The position numbers and the translations under genes are program-made. Of a DNA stretch of 64,000 bases, positions 36,469 to 46,524 are shown piece after piece. Location: the NCBI GenBank assembly GCA_963678205.1, contig OY782760.1, positions 1 through 64,000 of the forward strand, read 5' to 3'. Within the stretch, counting starts at the first letter, position 1. Each line of letters starts with the position of its first letter. The DNA is from G963556115 sp963678205. Its GTDB lineage: Bacteria > Planctomycetota > SZUA-567. Under the pieces are notes generated by a model, which was not told the DNA's origin, searched no databases, and worked only from the letters and a program-made list of their open reading frames with translations.

Positions 36469-38829
36469 ATGAAATCTGCAAAAGAAACTTTGGCTCAATA
36501 TAGATTACAAGGATTTAGCGATGAATTAATTGAGCTTTTAGCTATGGAAGAAGAAGACCAAGTGTTTGCTGAAGCCCTTCTAGAAGCTCTTATTGCAGAG
36601 CAGAATTTAAATAATATAGACGGAACGTCACAAATATGCTCAAATTCTTCAAATAACGCTAATCAAAATGATACTATAGAGTCTGAAAAACTTATAAAGT
36701 CTGCATACGCACGTATTGGTATTTCAGATATAAAGAGTAAAATTTCAGAAGAAACTAATTACGAGAGCACCGAAAGTGTTTACATACCTCCTAAACTAGA
36801 AGTAATAGAAGGTGGAGCTGATGATATTGACCAGACGATAATTCCATTCGTACCTGAATATGCATTATCAGAAGAAGAGCATGAATATGCTCTGGCTCGT
36901 TCACTTATGTTCTTTGGTGAAATTGAGCATAAAGATGAAATAACTCAACACTATACAGATGAAGAAGAAGAATTTACCAATAAAGAATTATATATAGATG
37001 AGGTTGAAGTTGCTGAACTAACTGACTATGATATTCTTGAAGAGTATGATGAAGTTGATGTCATTGATATAATTGACTCTAAATTCAGTGAAAACAACAT
37101 TGAAGAATTCGACTGTTTTGACTTTGACGAGATAGGAAGAAGTACTGAAAAAGAGTGCAAAATTATTGACTTTTCTCAAGCCATCTTTGATCTTGAGAAC
37201 TCACGCCCAGCAGAAAAAGAATGGACTAGCACTGTAAATAAGCCGGTAATTGAGCTTAAAGAAATAAAAAATTGGGCTGAAAATGTTGAGAGCAATATTA
37301 TACAAACCAAGAAAGAAAAAACCAAACTTGAAGAAGAATTGAGCAATAGAGATGACACAATAATTGTTCAAGGCCGAGAAATGGATCAACTAAATACTAT
37401 TAACGCTGGGTATCTTGAACAATTATCCAGTGAAAGCAAAATGCTAGCCGCAACACAATCAAAGCTAACAGACCTAAGAGAGGAATCAGAAAGAACCGAG
37501 AAAATGCTTCTAACTTTCGGTAATGAGATTGAACTTCTTCATAGTCAACTATCTATTACTAATTCAATCTGCAAAACTCAGAGCTCAGAAATTATCAGAA
37601 AAAATGCAACAATAAAACAACTTGGAAATGCTTATAGTGAGCTAATTAAAAAGAATGAAACAGAATTATCTGTTGCTGAGGAAGCAGAATGCCTACATAA
37701 TAAAGAACTCAAAAGAACAGATTATACTATACAAATGCTCAATAATGAGATTTCAAGCTTAAGATCTCAAATAAAGTCCTTAAATAGCTGCCGCTCATCT
37801 CAAAGCAGTGAATATTTATCACAAGCAGAGCTTATTGACTCATTAAACATCGAACTCAGCAAAGTATTATCCGAAAGAGATTCTGCTATTGTAATTACTA
37901 AGAACCTTGAGCAACTTTCTGCAAAACAAGCAAGAAGAATAAAGAGGCTTGAACAGGTAAGAACTAAAATTAAAAGACTAGAATTTGAAAATAATGTTTA
38001 CAGGACAGAAACTATTCCAAATCTACAGGCGGATAAAGAAGATTTAGTAGAACTTGCAAGTGAGGAGTATAACAAGGCAAAAGCATTAGACGAGATAGCT
38101 GCTAAAAATTCGAGAAGACTTTCTTACTCTACAACACTTGCAGCTGCTGCATGCTTGATGCTTGTTCTTATGCCTATACTTAGCTGGAACAATATAGAAA
38201 CTGAAAAAACAAACATCAAGAGCGAATACTCTATGCAGGTTGCATCTGTACAAGCAGAAAACCTTAAACTTGAAGAAGATCTAGCTTCAACACAGGAAAG
38301 ATTAAGACTTATTAACAATGAATATCATACTGCACAACAGAACTGGAGTGTTCAACTATCAAACTTAAAAATGAATATTGATAAGTCCATTAAAGGTGCA
38401 CAGGTAATTCAAACAGCATCAGGAAATACCCTTGATGAGTCTGATTTCAATGTTGTAGCATATGAAGATGAACTAATGGTAAATCCTGTACATGCAGAAG
38501 CAGGGTTTGAAACAGAAGCACAATACAACAATGTAAGTGGTTTGGAAGAATACAAGCAAGAGTTTTCTCAAGTGAAACCATCATTATCAAATATTGAAGT
38601 GATTGAAGGGAAACAATCTCATGTAAGAAGAGGTGAAGGACTTAGTCAAGTTTTATGGAGAGTTTACAGGAGAAGCAACCCTGAAATGGTAAGTTATATT
38701 TCAAACTTGAACAATCTCAAACAAGACAAGCGAGGTAATCCAATATTAAAAGTAAACCAAAAACTTCTTCTTCCTAAAGATGTAAGCACCGCAATGGCGA
38801 CAAGCAATAAAAAAAGAATGAGTATGTAA
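36469..38829 (+). CDS. Coiled-coil membrane protein with C-terminal LysM-like segment
   Basis: This 786-residue protein has four zones. Residues 1-270 are very acidic with no recognised fold. Residues 270-545 are heptad-rich coiled coil. Residues 551-572 are one membrane segment (TTLAAAACLMLVLMPILSW). Residues 573-786 form an extracytoplasmic tail with a short second coiled coil, ending in a LysM-like unit (VRRGEGLSQVLWRVYRR...LKVNQKLLLPKD, about 716-772). No N-terminal signal peptide exists, so the big N-terminal part should face the cytoplasm. A peptidoglycan-facing LysM joined to a long cytoplasmic coil is FimV-like in parts but reversed in order. The ATG has GGAG upstream; a terminator follows. 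Function not assigned; a role in cell-envelope organisation is a guess. Confidence 0.8.
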   Translation: MKSAKETLAQYRLQGFSDELIELLAMEEEDQVFAEALLEALIAEQNLNNIDGTSQICSNSSNNANQNDTIESEKLIKSAYARIGISDIKSKISEETNYESTESVYIPPKLEVIEGGADDIDQTIIPFVPEYALSEEEHEYALARSLMFFGEIEHKDEITQHYTDEEEEFTNKELYIDEVEVAELTDYDILEEYDEVDVIDIIDSKFSENNIEEFDCFDFDEIGRSTEKECKIIDFSQAIFDLENSRPAEKEWTSTVNKPVIELKEIKNWAENVESNIIQTKKEKTKLEEELSNRDDTIIVQGREMDQLNTINAGYLEQLSSESKMLAATQSKLTDLREESERTEKMLLTFGNEIELLHSQLSITNSICKTQSSEIIRKNATIKQLGNAYSELIKKNETELSVAEEAECLHNKELKRTDYTIQMLNNEISSLRSQIKSLNSCRSSQSSEYLSQAELIDSLNIELSKVLSERDSAIVITKNLEQLSAKQARRIKRLEQVRTKIKRLEFENNVYRTETIPNLQADKEDLVELASEEYNKAKALDEIAAKNSRRLSYSTTLAAAACLMLVLMPILSWNNIETEKTNIKSEYSMQVASVQAENLKLEEDLASTQERLRLINNEYHTAQQNWSVQLSNLKMNIDKSIKGAQVIQTASGNTLDESDFNVVAYEDELMVNPVHAEAGFETEAQYNNVSGLEEYKQEFSQVKPSLSNIEVIEGKQSHVRRGEGLSQVLWRVYRRSNPEMVSYISNLNNLKQDKRGNPILKVNQKLLLPKDVSTAMATSNKKRMSM

Positions 38830-38855
38830 AACCTACCTATAATTTAATAACCTTA

Positions 38856-38893
38856 AAGGGGGATCTCAAGTAGATACCCCCTTATTTTTTTCT
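38856..38893 (+). terminator. Terminator of the coiled-coil/LysM gene
   Basis: The stem AAGGGGG-ATC/GAT-A-CCCCCTT (38856-38883) is followed by ATTTTTTT. Confidence 0.8.
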
Positions 38894-39221
38894 CTATAAT
38901 ATACAGCTAAAATTACAACTAAGAATAAGGATCCTAAAAACCCTTAAATTTGATATTAAGATATCATCAAATCATTAATATTAAATTAGTCTACAATTGT
39001 TTTAAAATTTCAAAACTACTTTACAAAAATTAGGTCATGCATGATACTACTAATAATATAAAGGATCTCTAAGGCGATAATAGACGGGATATTAATTCTC
39101 AAAACACTCCTCTACAGAAAAAACATATATTAAATTCTGTAAAAGAATATAATCAAAACGTAAATACTTACAAAAAAATACCTCTCAAAATAGGTGAAAC
39201 TATATTTATAAATCACACAGT
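38894..39221. other. Convergent intergenic stretch, nothing assigned
   Basis: The stretch between two gene ends is AT-rich. It contains a small palindrome GATAT-TAAG-ATATC near 38951-38964 but no frame, RNA gene or second terminator that I can support. Confidence 0.4.
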
Positions 39222-40358
39222 TTAAACGTCACCTGCAAATGTAGACTCCCGTGGTATCAACTCCCCTTTTATCCAAAGCTTTCGTGGAGGCAAGTCAGGA
39301 TTTTCAACTCTATTAAGAAGCAGCTTTACTGCACTTTCAGCGATTGCTTCACATGGTTGCCTAAATGAACTTAACGGAATTTTTAAAAGTTCAGCATAAT
39401 TTGAATCGTCAAATCCAATCACCTTAAACTCATGAGGGATACTATAGCCTTCAGCGATAAGCTTAGGGATCAATGTCGCTGCAGGAGTGTCATTAAAGCA
39501 AATTAAACTATCTACATTGTCTACTTTTTTTAATAGCTCTATTGATTCATCATCCCTTGCCCACCTTGTTTCAATCACTGAAAGAGAATCACTTGGTAAC
39601 CCTGCCTGCTCAAGAGCAATTTTAACACCGACAATTCTCATCTTAATAGTACGTGCAACATTCTGAGCTGTAAGAAATGCTATTTTCTTTGCTCCATTTT
39701 TTAGCAAATGTTTTGCCACAGTAAATCCCGCTTCAACATGATCCATCCCGACTACATCAAATTCACTACTTTCAGGATAATCAACCAGATCGCTATCAAT
39801 CAAGACAAGTGGAATTTCTGCATCGGTACAAATCTCAACAACTTTCTGATTAATTTCATCAGAGTCATCTATAAGCTCAAGTGGTGCAAAAAAGATACCA
39901 TCAACACCTTCTTCTGCATATTTTTTTGCAAGGAGTTCCGCATTCTTCCCATTCTGCTCTGAATTAACTCCGCCTCTACCCCACATCAATGAAAAGTTCT
40001 CTTCATTAACAATCAAGCTAAAACCATTACTACTTGATCTGTCAGCAATCATCCCCCATATTGGGCCAAAAATACCTGTTGCCCCAATTGATGGAATCAA
40101 CACACCAAACTTTAACTCTTGCTTCTTATTCAACTGTTTATTACTAGCAACTATCGTCCCGTAACCCTTCTTTTTTGCAATGAAACCTTGCTCTCTTAAC
40201 AAATTTTTAGCTTTTGCAATTGTTGGTCTAGAGACGTTAAACTGACTTGAAATATGTGCTTCAGATGGGAATAATTCTCCTGGCAAATAAGCTCCACTTT
40301 CAATCTCACTCTTAAAAAAGTCGTATACAATCTGCATTTTGCTTTTTCGCTTATCCAT
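39222..40358 (-). CDS. GntR-LacI hybrid transcriptional regulator
   Basis: This 378-residue protein combines a GntR-type winged helix at the N-terminus (residues about 1-72: LPGELFPSEAHISSQFNVSRPTIAKAKNLL) with a LacI/periplasmic-binding-protein-like effector domain. That domain includes KFGVLIPSIG, DGIFFAPLE, FDVVGMDHVEAG, GFDDSNYAELL and LSSFRQP. Such hybrids usually repress sugar-use genes and release DNA when a sugar binds. It lies divergent to folP, which is not an obvious target. A partial inverted repeat (GTAACC...GGTATAC, 40383-40398) just upstream could be its own operator. The sugar ligand is unknown. Confidence 0.92.
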   Translation of the reverse strand: MDKRKSKMQIVYDFFKSEIESGAYLPGELFPSEAHISSQFNVSRPTIAKAKNLLREQGFIAKKKGYGTIVASNKQLNKKQELKFGVLIPSIGATGIFGPIWGMIADRSSSNGFSLIVNEENFSLMWGRGGVNSEQNGKNAELLAKKYAEEGVDGIFFAPLELIDDSDEINQKVVEICTDAEIPLVLIDSDLVDYPESSEFDVVGMDHVEAGFTVAKHLLKNGAKKIAFLTAQNVARTIKMRIVGVKIALEQAGLPSDSLSVIETRWARDDESIELLKKVDNVDSLICFNDTPAATLIPKLIAEGYSIPHEFKVIGFDDSNYAELLKIPLSSFRQPCEAIAESAVKLLLNRVENPDLPPRKLWIKGELIPRESTFAGDV

Positions 40359-40499
40359 AATACTTGACTCTTTCTTTTTTAGGTAACCGGGGGTATACTT
40401 ATATACTTATTTTATTATAGTAAATTAAATAATATTAACAACATTTTAACTATACTATATAAATACTTTTTAATTACAAATATATTGGGACGTACTGTT

Positions 40500-41312
40500 A
40501 TGAAGAATACAAACTATCCAGTTATTATGGGTATCCTTAATATTACTCCAGACTCTTTCTCTGATGGTAACAAAAACTACTTTGATTTAGATTTTCAAAT
40601 ATCCAAAGCATTGAAAATGGAAAAAGATGGGGCAAATATTATAGATATCGGTGGAGAAAGCACCCGACCTGGCTCAGAATATATTTCGATTGATGAAGAA
40701 CTAGATAGAGTTATTCCTGTAGTAGAAAAACTACGCACAGAATCAAATATTAAAATCAGCATAGATACAAATAAATCTGTAGTGGCAGAAGAAGCATTAA
40801 AGCATGGGGCAAATATTATAAATGATATCACAGGACTGAGTGGCGACTCTAAAATGGCCGGTATTGTTGAAAAGTATAAGGCTGAACTTGTACTTATGCA
40901 TATGCAAGGATCTCCAAATAACATGCAAGATGCTCCACAGTATACAGATCCCACTGAAGAAGTTTTTGCATTTCTCAATAATCAAATCAACTACGCGATA
41001 AGATCCGGAGTAGATAAGAATAAAATAATTATCGATCCTGGATTTGGGTTTGGAAAAAGATATGAAGATAATTGTTTGCTTATGCAAAATATTTACAAAT
41101 TTACACAAACCGGATACAGGGTACTTATTGGAGTAAGCCGAAAGTCAATGATCGGGCATGCGCTCAATCTAAAAGTAAATCAACGAGTTGAACCAAGCAT
41201 AGCTCTTGCAATAATGTCATATCTACAAGGAGCTCAAATTTTTAGAGTACATGACATTCTACAAACAAGAAGAGCATTAGACATGATCTATGAGGTTAAT
41301 CAGATTTCTTAA
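40500..41312 (+). CDS. folP: Dihydropteroate synthase
   Basis: FolP joins p-aminobenzoate to the pterin ring in folate synthesis. The 270-residue protein has all signatures: MGILNITPDSFSDG, DIGGESTRPGS, SIDTNKS, DPGFGFGK and GVSRKSM. The start at 40500 (MKNTNYPVIM) is preferred over the frame's TTG at 40485, though the ribosome site is weak in either case. The gene stands alone and ends in a very strong hairpin. Confidence 0.96.
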   Translation: MKNTNYPVIMGILNITPDSFSDGNKNYFDLDFQISKALKMEKDGANIIDIGGESTRPGSEYISIDEELDRVIPVVEKLRTESNIKISIDTNKSVVAEEALKHGANIINDITGLSGDSKMAGIVEKYKAELVLMHMQGSPNNMQDAPQYTDPTEEVFAFLNNQINYAIRSGVDKNKIIIDPGFGFGKRYEDNCLLMQNIYKFTQTGYRVLIGVSRKSMIGHALNLKVNQRVEPSIALAIMSYLQGAQIFRVHDILQTRRALDMIYEVNQIS

Positions 41313-41332
41313 CCCTATATTGTTACTTATTA

Positions 41333-41392
41333 TATAATTCAAAGAAGAAGTCCTTTACAATTATTTGTAAAGGACTTCTTCTTTGAATTATA
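41333..41392. terminator. Bidirectional terminator, 28-bp perfect stem
   Basis: The two arms (41333-41360 and 41365-41392) are perfectly complementary with a four-base loop. It lies between the convergent folP and chemoreceptor genes and ends in A/T runs on both strands. Confidence 0.85.
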
Positions 41393-41412
41393 ATTTTAAA
41401 ACTTAAACTACT

Positions 41413-43392
41413 TTAAAAATCCTCAAAATCATCATCATCATCAAGTGGAATCACTTCATGTGGTTTTACCAAATTAGAACTTGAACTTGGCTTAACCAAA
41501 GAGCCACCGTTATGCCCCCCCATACTATGTCTTGGAGCGGATAACTTAGCAATAGGCTTAGGTCTTCTAGTAGCTGTTCTAAAATCTCCATTACTTGAAT
41601 TACCTGTTACAATTATATTCAACTCACTAACAAGAGAACTCAACTGTGATGCTTGAGCACTCAGTTCTTCAGCAGCAGATGCAGATTCTTCAGCATTAGC
41701 AGCATTTGTCTGAGTCACTTTATCCATTTGAGCCACCGCAGTATTAACCTGATCAACACCTTGAGCCTGTTCATTACTTGCAGCACTTATCTCATTTATA
41801 AGACCACCAAAATGTTTTACAGAACCTTCTACCTCACCAAAACTTGTTTGTAATTCTTGAACAATTGAAGAACCATTCTTAACTCTTGCAACAGTACTCT
41901 CAATAAGTTCCGCAGTATCTCTAGCAGCCTGCGCAGAGCGTTGTGCAAGATTTCTTACTTCGTCTGCAACTACAGCAAAACCCTTACCTGCATCCCCTGC
42001 TCTTGCAGCTTCAACGGCAGCATTAAGAGCAAGTAAATTTGTTTGAAAAGCAATTTCCTCAATAGTACCAATAATTCTAGAAGTTTGTTCAGAAGAGTCA
42101 TTAATTTCTGTCATTGCAGTAGACATATTAGTAACCGCGTCTGCGCCATTAGTTACCTGCTCCTGAGTCTGAACCATCATCTGATTCGCGTTATTTGCGT
42201 TATCCGCGTTCTGCCTAGTCATTGAAGCCATTTCTTCTAACGCTGAAGAACTCTCTTCAAGTGAAGCAGCTTGCTCAGTTGCCCCTTCAGCCAAGCTTTG
42301 ACTAGCAGAAGAAATCTGATTTGAAGCAGCAGCAACCTGAGATCCTGCTTCATCAAGGCTGGAAATAATGGCGTTAATTGGTCCCGTAATTCCTCTTGTT
42401 ATAACAACGGCCAACATTATACCAATCACTATAGCAATAACCAACCCAATTATCAGTACATAAATCGCACTATTAACAGCAGCATTGGTATCAGTAGCAA
42501 TTTTCAGACTCTGCACTTTTGCAGCTTCAGCTACAATATTTGAAGAGTCAGCAAAATTAGTCCCAATAACTGCCGCTTCATCACGCACAGAAGACATTGC
42601 TCTCCAATTTTGTAAATACTTTTCAATCGTTTCTCTATACTGACTACTGATTACCGACATATGCTGTAGCATTTCTTTTTCTTCACCAACAGGCTTTAAT
42701 TTATTAACTTCATTAATCAAGACATCTAACTTAGGAAATTCATTATCATAAACACTTTGCAAACTATCTTCTTTATTGCTATACATTGCAGAAACAGTTT
42801 TCAATCTTATTAACAATCCAGTCTTAATAATATCGAATGTCAAAAATATACGTTTTTCTAACCTACTTTTTAAAAGCGCATCTTCAGGCTTTGAATACTC
42901 ATCCATCATTCTAGTTTGAAGCGAACTAATGTCATTTCCTTTATCTACAAATTCCCCGCCAAATTTAGCAAGAAAGGCAAATTGTTCTTTCAAATAGACA
43001 ATATTTGAGTACATTATCTCTGATTTTTCATTATATTTCCCAAGTAGAGCAGTCAATTCTTTTGCTTGCTCTTTGCCCTTTATTAGAAAATCGGAAGCAT
43101 CAACAAAATTTTTAAAATCAGCTAAATTTGACGCAACAATTTTATAATAATTACGACCACCTTCAATAAACTTATCATCTCTTGAAAGCGTAGCCCCGAG
43201 GATACTCATTCGCATGTTTAGAACTTCTTGATTCAATGTCGACATTTTTGCAAATTCAGGCACATACTCTTCTGCAAGAATTGTTGATTCTTGCTCAATA
43301 CTATTCATTTGAAACATGATTACCACACCCAGCGCAATCATAATAGCTAAAATCACACTAAATCCTAAGAAAATTTTTGTGCCTAATTTCAT
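41413..43392 (-). CDS. Methyl-accepting chemotaxis protein
   Basis: The 659-residue receptor has membrane segments at about residues 7-28 and 316-338, with a helical (four-helix-bundle-like) extracytoplasmic domain between them. Its full signalling domain has the highly conserved tip (EIAFQTNLLALNAAVEAARAG, then GKGFAVVADEVRNLAQRSAQAA). The C-terminus ends in an acidic tail, VIPLDDDDDFEDF, of the type found in many MCPs of delta-proteobacterial and PVC groups. I chose the ATG at 43392, six bases after GGAG; a GTG sits just before it. It lies 82 bases downstream of cheW in an apparent operon, so the two proteins probably work together. Confidence 0.95.
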   Translation of the reverse strand: MKLGTKIFLGFSVILAIMIALGVVIMFQMNSIEQESTILAEEYVPEFAKMSTLNQEVLNMRMSILGATLSRDDKFIEGGRNYYKIVASNLADFKNFVDASDFLIKGKEQAKELTALLGKYNEKSEIMYSNIVYLKEQFAFLAKFGGEFVDKGNDISSLQTRMMDEYSKPEDALLKSRLEKRIFLTFDIIKTGLLIRLKTVSAMYSNKEDSLQSVYDNEFPKLDVLINEVNKLKPVGEEKEMLQHMSVISSQYRETIEKYLQNWRAMSSVRDEAAVIGTNFADSSNIVAEAAKVQSLKIATDTNAAVNSAIYVLIIGLVIAIVIGIMLAVVITRGITGPINAIISSLDEAGSQVAAASNQISSASQSLAEGATEQAASLEESSSALEEMASMTRQNADNANNANQMMVQTQEQVTNGADAVTNMSTAMTEINDSSEQTSRIIGTIEEIAFQTNLLALNAAVEAARAGDAGKGFAVVADEVRNLAQRSAQAARDTAELIESTVARVKNGSSIVQELQTSFGEVEGSVKHFGGLINEISAASNEQAQGVDQVNTAVAQMDKVTQTNAANAEESASAAEELSAQASQLSSLVSELNIIVTGNSSNGDFRTATRRPKPIAKLSAPRHSMGGHNGGSLVKPSSSSNLVKPHEVIPLDDDDDFEDF

Positions 43393-43474
43393 CACCTACT
43401 CCTCTATAAAACGAGTATACAAAATCTCTATAAAAAAAATAATTATTAAAATTTTTATAGCAGAAGACTCCCTG

Positions 43475-43972
43475 CTATTCATCTCCACCTAACGCACTTG
43501 CCAAGACTAAATCTTCGCTGGAAATAACCTTTCCAACATCTAACAAAATAGTAACACGATTATCTTTATTGCCCATACCTAGTATAAATTCAGTATCAAC
43601 GCTTGTGCCAAAGTGCGGAGACTCTTCAATATCCTCATTTGCAATATCAAGCACTTCTTGAACGGTATCTACAACTATCCCCATATGAACATCATCTACT
43701 TCAACAACAATGATACATGTCTCTTTATCATAATCACGCTTATTCATCCTAAATTTTAGTCTGAGATCAATAACCGGAATAACTTTGCCTCGTAAATTTA
43801 TAACACCTTTTACAAACTCAGGAGTCTGTGGGACTAAAGTAATAGGTAACATACCAAAAATTTCTCTAACCCTCATAATCTCAATACCATACTCTTCATC
43901 AGACAAGAAAAAAGTCAGATATTTTCCTGCTTTAATATGAGATTGAGACATAGGTAATACATCACTACTCAT
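43475..43972 (-). CDS. cheW: Chemotaxis coupling protein CheW
   Basis: CheW links receptors to the CheA kinase. The 165-residue protein has the usual two SH3-like barrels: YLTFFLSDEEYGIEIMRVREI, then VKGVINLRGKVIPVIDLRLKF, then GIVVDTVQEVLDI and ILGMGN...ILLDVGKVI. It is the first gene of a cheW-mcp pair. The ATG has AAGGGG upstream. No cheA, cheY or cheB is in this window. Confidence 0.96.
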   Translation of the reverse strand: MSSDVLPMSQSHIKAGKYLTFFLSDEEYGIEIMRVREIFGMLPITLVPQTPEFVKGVINLRGKVIPVIDLRLKFRMNKRDYDKETCIIVVEVDDVHMGIVVDTVQEVLDIANEDIEESPHFGTSVDTEFILGMGNKDNRVTILLDVGKVISSEDLVLASALGGDE

Positions 43973-44305
43973 CGGTTTTCCCCTTTGTGACTTTAATTGG
44001 ATATAATCACAATTGCAATTACCAACATATTATTTGCTAGATACTTAAATAATGAACTTTTGTACATCTTAAGCAGTTGTAATTTTAGCAAAGCTACCAC
44101 TTCAAATCATAATTTATTCTTCATATTAATTCATTTTAAAAAAACAGTCAAACATAAAAAACTTATTCTTTATGATTTTATCACATGTTTTTTTATAATT
44201 TAACATTACTATGCATCATATTTTATCAATAAAACTTAGCTGTTACTGATAACTACCTAGCAATTCAATTTTTATCAAAAAAATACAATTTTTGATAAAA
44301 AATGT
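43973..44305. other. Intergenic stretch between dnaB and cheW, nothing assigned
   Basis: This is an AT-rich interval upstream of cheW and downstream of dnaB. It must hold the cheW promoter, but I found no well-spaced -35/-10 pair, RNA gene or terminator to report. Confidence 0.4.
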
Positions 44306-45673
44306 CTAACTTCTGTTAAAACCTTCTTCTGGTCTCATACTCAACGGCTCAAACATCAATTTATTCTTTATAAATGCTAGGTTTACTGTATCAGTTGGTC
44401 CATTTCTTTGCTTAGCAATAATAATTTCTGCCTGTCCAGGAGATTCTTCTGGATTATAATAATCCGGTCTATGCAATAAAGCAATAACATCAGCATCCTG
44501 TTCTATAGCTCCAGACTCACGTAAGTCAGACATCATAGGGCGCGAATCAGCTCTACCCTCTGCTTTACGACTGAGCTGAGATAAAGCTACGACCGGAATA
44601 TCAAGCTCTTTAGCAAGAGATTTAAGCCCACGTGATATTTCTGCAACTTCCTGCTCACGGCTTCGCTGCTGTGATTTCAATGAACCGCTCAAAAGCTGCA
44701 AATAGTCGATTACAACCAGCTGTATATCATTCTTTTTCTTTAATCTTCTACATTTTCCTCTTAGTTCAGATACGGTCAATACTGAGGAGTCATCAATAAA
44801 AATTGGGGCTTGAGCAAGCGAATCAAGACTTCTGCCAATATGCGCCAACTCTTCATTGCTCATCTCACCTTTTCTCATTTTTTGAGCATCTATCCGAGCA
44901 TGTGCCGAAAGAATATTTGTTGCAAGGTTTTCTGAGGTCATTTCAAGAGAAAAGATAGCAACACCTTGATTATTTTCTACAGCTACTTTACGAGCTACAT
45001 TGAGAGCAAAAGTACTCTTACCCATACTTGGTCTACCAGCAATAATAATTAATTCACCACCATGCAAACCAGTAAGCAATTGATCGAGTTCATAGAAATT
45101 TGTTGTAACCCCGTGCACTGTTTCTTTAGAGCTCATGTATGCTTCTATACGAGCCCAAGCTTTTTTAATAATGGAGCCCATACCTTCTGCATCATTACCA
45201 GTGCTCCTCTCTGCCACTTCAAAAATCGCTCTTTCAGCCTCATCTACTAGATCACTACTCTGAACAGCTGAACCACTTGCCATTTCAACAATATTTGTAG
45301 CAGCGGCAATCAGTTTCCTTTGTTGCGATTTCTCGCGCACAATATTAGCATAATATTCAACATTAGCTCCTGTTGGTACAGAATCGGTCAAAGATGCAAG
45401 CCCTGCGGCTCCACCAACAATGCTTAATTCCTGCTTACTTTCCAATAGATCTCTTAATAACAAAACATCAATTGGCTTACCAGTACGATTTAGCTCTATC
45501 ATAGCGCCAAAAATTGCGCCATACCCTTTATTGAAATAATCTTCCGGCTCAATATGCCCTTCAATTAATTCAAATCTTTCTGGGGCTAATAACAACCCTC
45601 CTAATACTCCCTGTTCAGCCTCAAGATTATGAGGAAGCTGTCTGCCAACTGCAACTTCATCTTCTTCTATCAT
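44306..45673 (-). CDS. dnaB: Replicative DNA helicase
   Basis: DnaB unwinds the replication fork as a hexamer. The 455-residue protein has the N-terminal domain (NLEAEQGVLGGLLL), a linker and the RecA-like C-terminal domain. The latter has Walker A AGRPSMGKST, Walker B LVVIDYLQLL, and the DNA-loop segments RSREQEVAEISRGLK and LSQLSRKAEGR. The start at 45673 has AGAGAGA upstream; the frame extends to 45715. It is the last member of the glmU-to-dnaB collinear block, but a terminator at 45878-45908 separates it from rplI, so it likely has its own promoter. Confidence 0.97.
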   Translation of the reverse strand: MIEEDEVAVGRQLPHNLEAEQGVLGGLLLAPERFELIEGHIEPEDYFNKGYGAIFGAMIELNRTGKPIDVLLLRDLLESKQELSIVGGAAGLASLTDSVPTGANVEYYANIVREKSQQRKLIAAATNIVEMASGSAVQSSDLVDEAERAIFEVAERSTGNDAEGMGSIIKKAWARIEAYMSSKETVHGVTTNFYELDQLLTGLHGGELIIIAGRPSMGKSTFALNVARKVAVENNQGVAIFSLEMTSENLATNILSAHARIDAQKMRKGEMSNEELAHIGRSLDSLAQAPIFIDDSSVLTVSELRGKCRRLKKKNDIQLVVIDYLQLLSGSLKSQQRSREQEVAEISRGLKSLAKELDIPVVALSQLSRKAEGRADSRPMMSDLRESGAIEQDADVIALLHRPDYYNPEESPGQAEIIIAKQRNGPTDTVNLAFIKNKLMFEPLSMRPEEGFNRS

Positions 45674-45877
45674 AGTTCTCTCTATTAAAATGTGTTTATT
45701 ATCAAGAATTAACACTTATACTTTATTAATTTAATATTAGCTTATACGTATTAAAAGTCAATGGCACTCATAAGCTGTAGCATACACTAAAAATTTAAAC
45801 TAATTAAATAACAGGCAATACATAAGATTATAGAGCCATTTCCATATATCACATCTTTTTACTTATTCTACTTAAAA

Positions 45878-45908
45878 ATAGTAGGCAGAGCCAAGCTCTG
45901 CCTACTAT
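45878..45908 (-). terminator. Terminator of the rpsF-ssb-rpsR-rplI operon
   Basis: A perfect 14-bp stem with a three-base loop is followed on the minus strand by TTTTTAAG. It lies 30 bases after the rplI stop. Confidence 0.85.
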
Positions 45909-45937
45909 AAACATATAAAATACTTTTTGAAAATCTC

Positions 45938-46438
45938 TTATTCTTCAGTATTTTCTACAACTTCTTCTTCAGCCACAGCTACAGCGCCATTACCATTTTC
46001 ATCAACAACCCATAGTTTAAGTTCAGCTTCAACTTCAGTATGAAGCTTGATAGGTACACGGTGAACCCCAAGAGTTTTAATTGGTGTCTTAATATTCACT
46101 GCATCAACTTCAATCTCAACACCCTGCTCCTTAAGACTAGCAACGATAGTCTTTGCCTGTACAGCACCATAAAGATTTTCACCTTCACTAACTTTTTCTG
46201 TAACAGTGATATCAATACCATTAATACGCTCAGCAATCTCTTTAAGAGATAGAACTCTTTCTCCCTCAGCAGCCTGCAGTCTTTTCTTTTCTTGGTCAAT
46301 AGACTGAATGTTTGCATCTGTAATTTCAATCGCCTTGCCATAAGGTACTAGGTAATTACGTGCATAGCCATCTTTTACAGTGACTACTTCACCAGCATTA
46401 CCAATATTTTTTATACTTTCTTTTAGTAAAAGCTTCAT
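45938..46438 (-). CDS. rplI: 50S ribosomal protein bL9
   Basis: The 166-residue protein begins MKLLLKESIKNIGNAGEVVTVKDGYARNYLVP, the RNA-binding N-terminal signature of bL9. A long helix and the C-terminal domain follow. An acidic tail (AEEEVVENTEE) extends beyond the usual end. AAGGAAAA precedes the ATG. It is the last gene of the rpsF operon, before the terminator. Confidence 0.96.
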   Translation of the reverse strand: MKLLLKESIKNIGNAGEVVTVKDGYARNYLVPYGKAIEITDANIQSIDQEKKRLQAAEGERVLSLKEIAERINGIDITVTEKVSEGENLYGAVQAKTIVASLKEQGVEIEVDAVNIKTPIKTLGVHRVPIKLHTEVEAELKLWVVDENGNGAVAVAEEEVVENTEE

Positions 46439-46524
46439 CGCTTTTTCCTTTCCTTGTTGATACTAAATACCTATTAACGCATATACACCAAGTATCTAAT
46501 CAATACTAAAAGTATTATGAGTAA

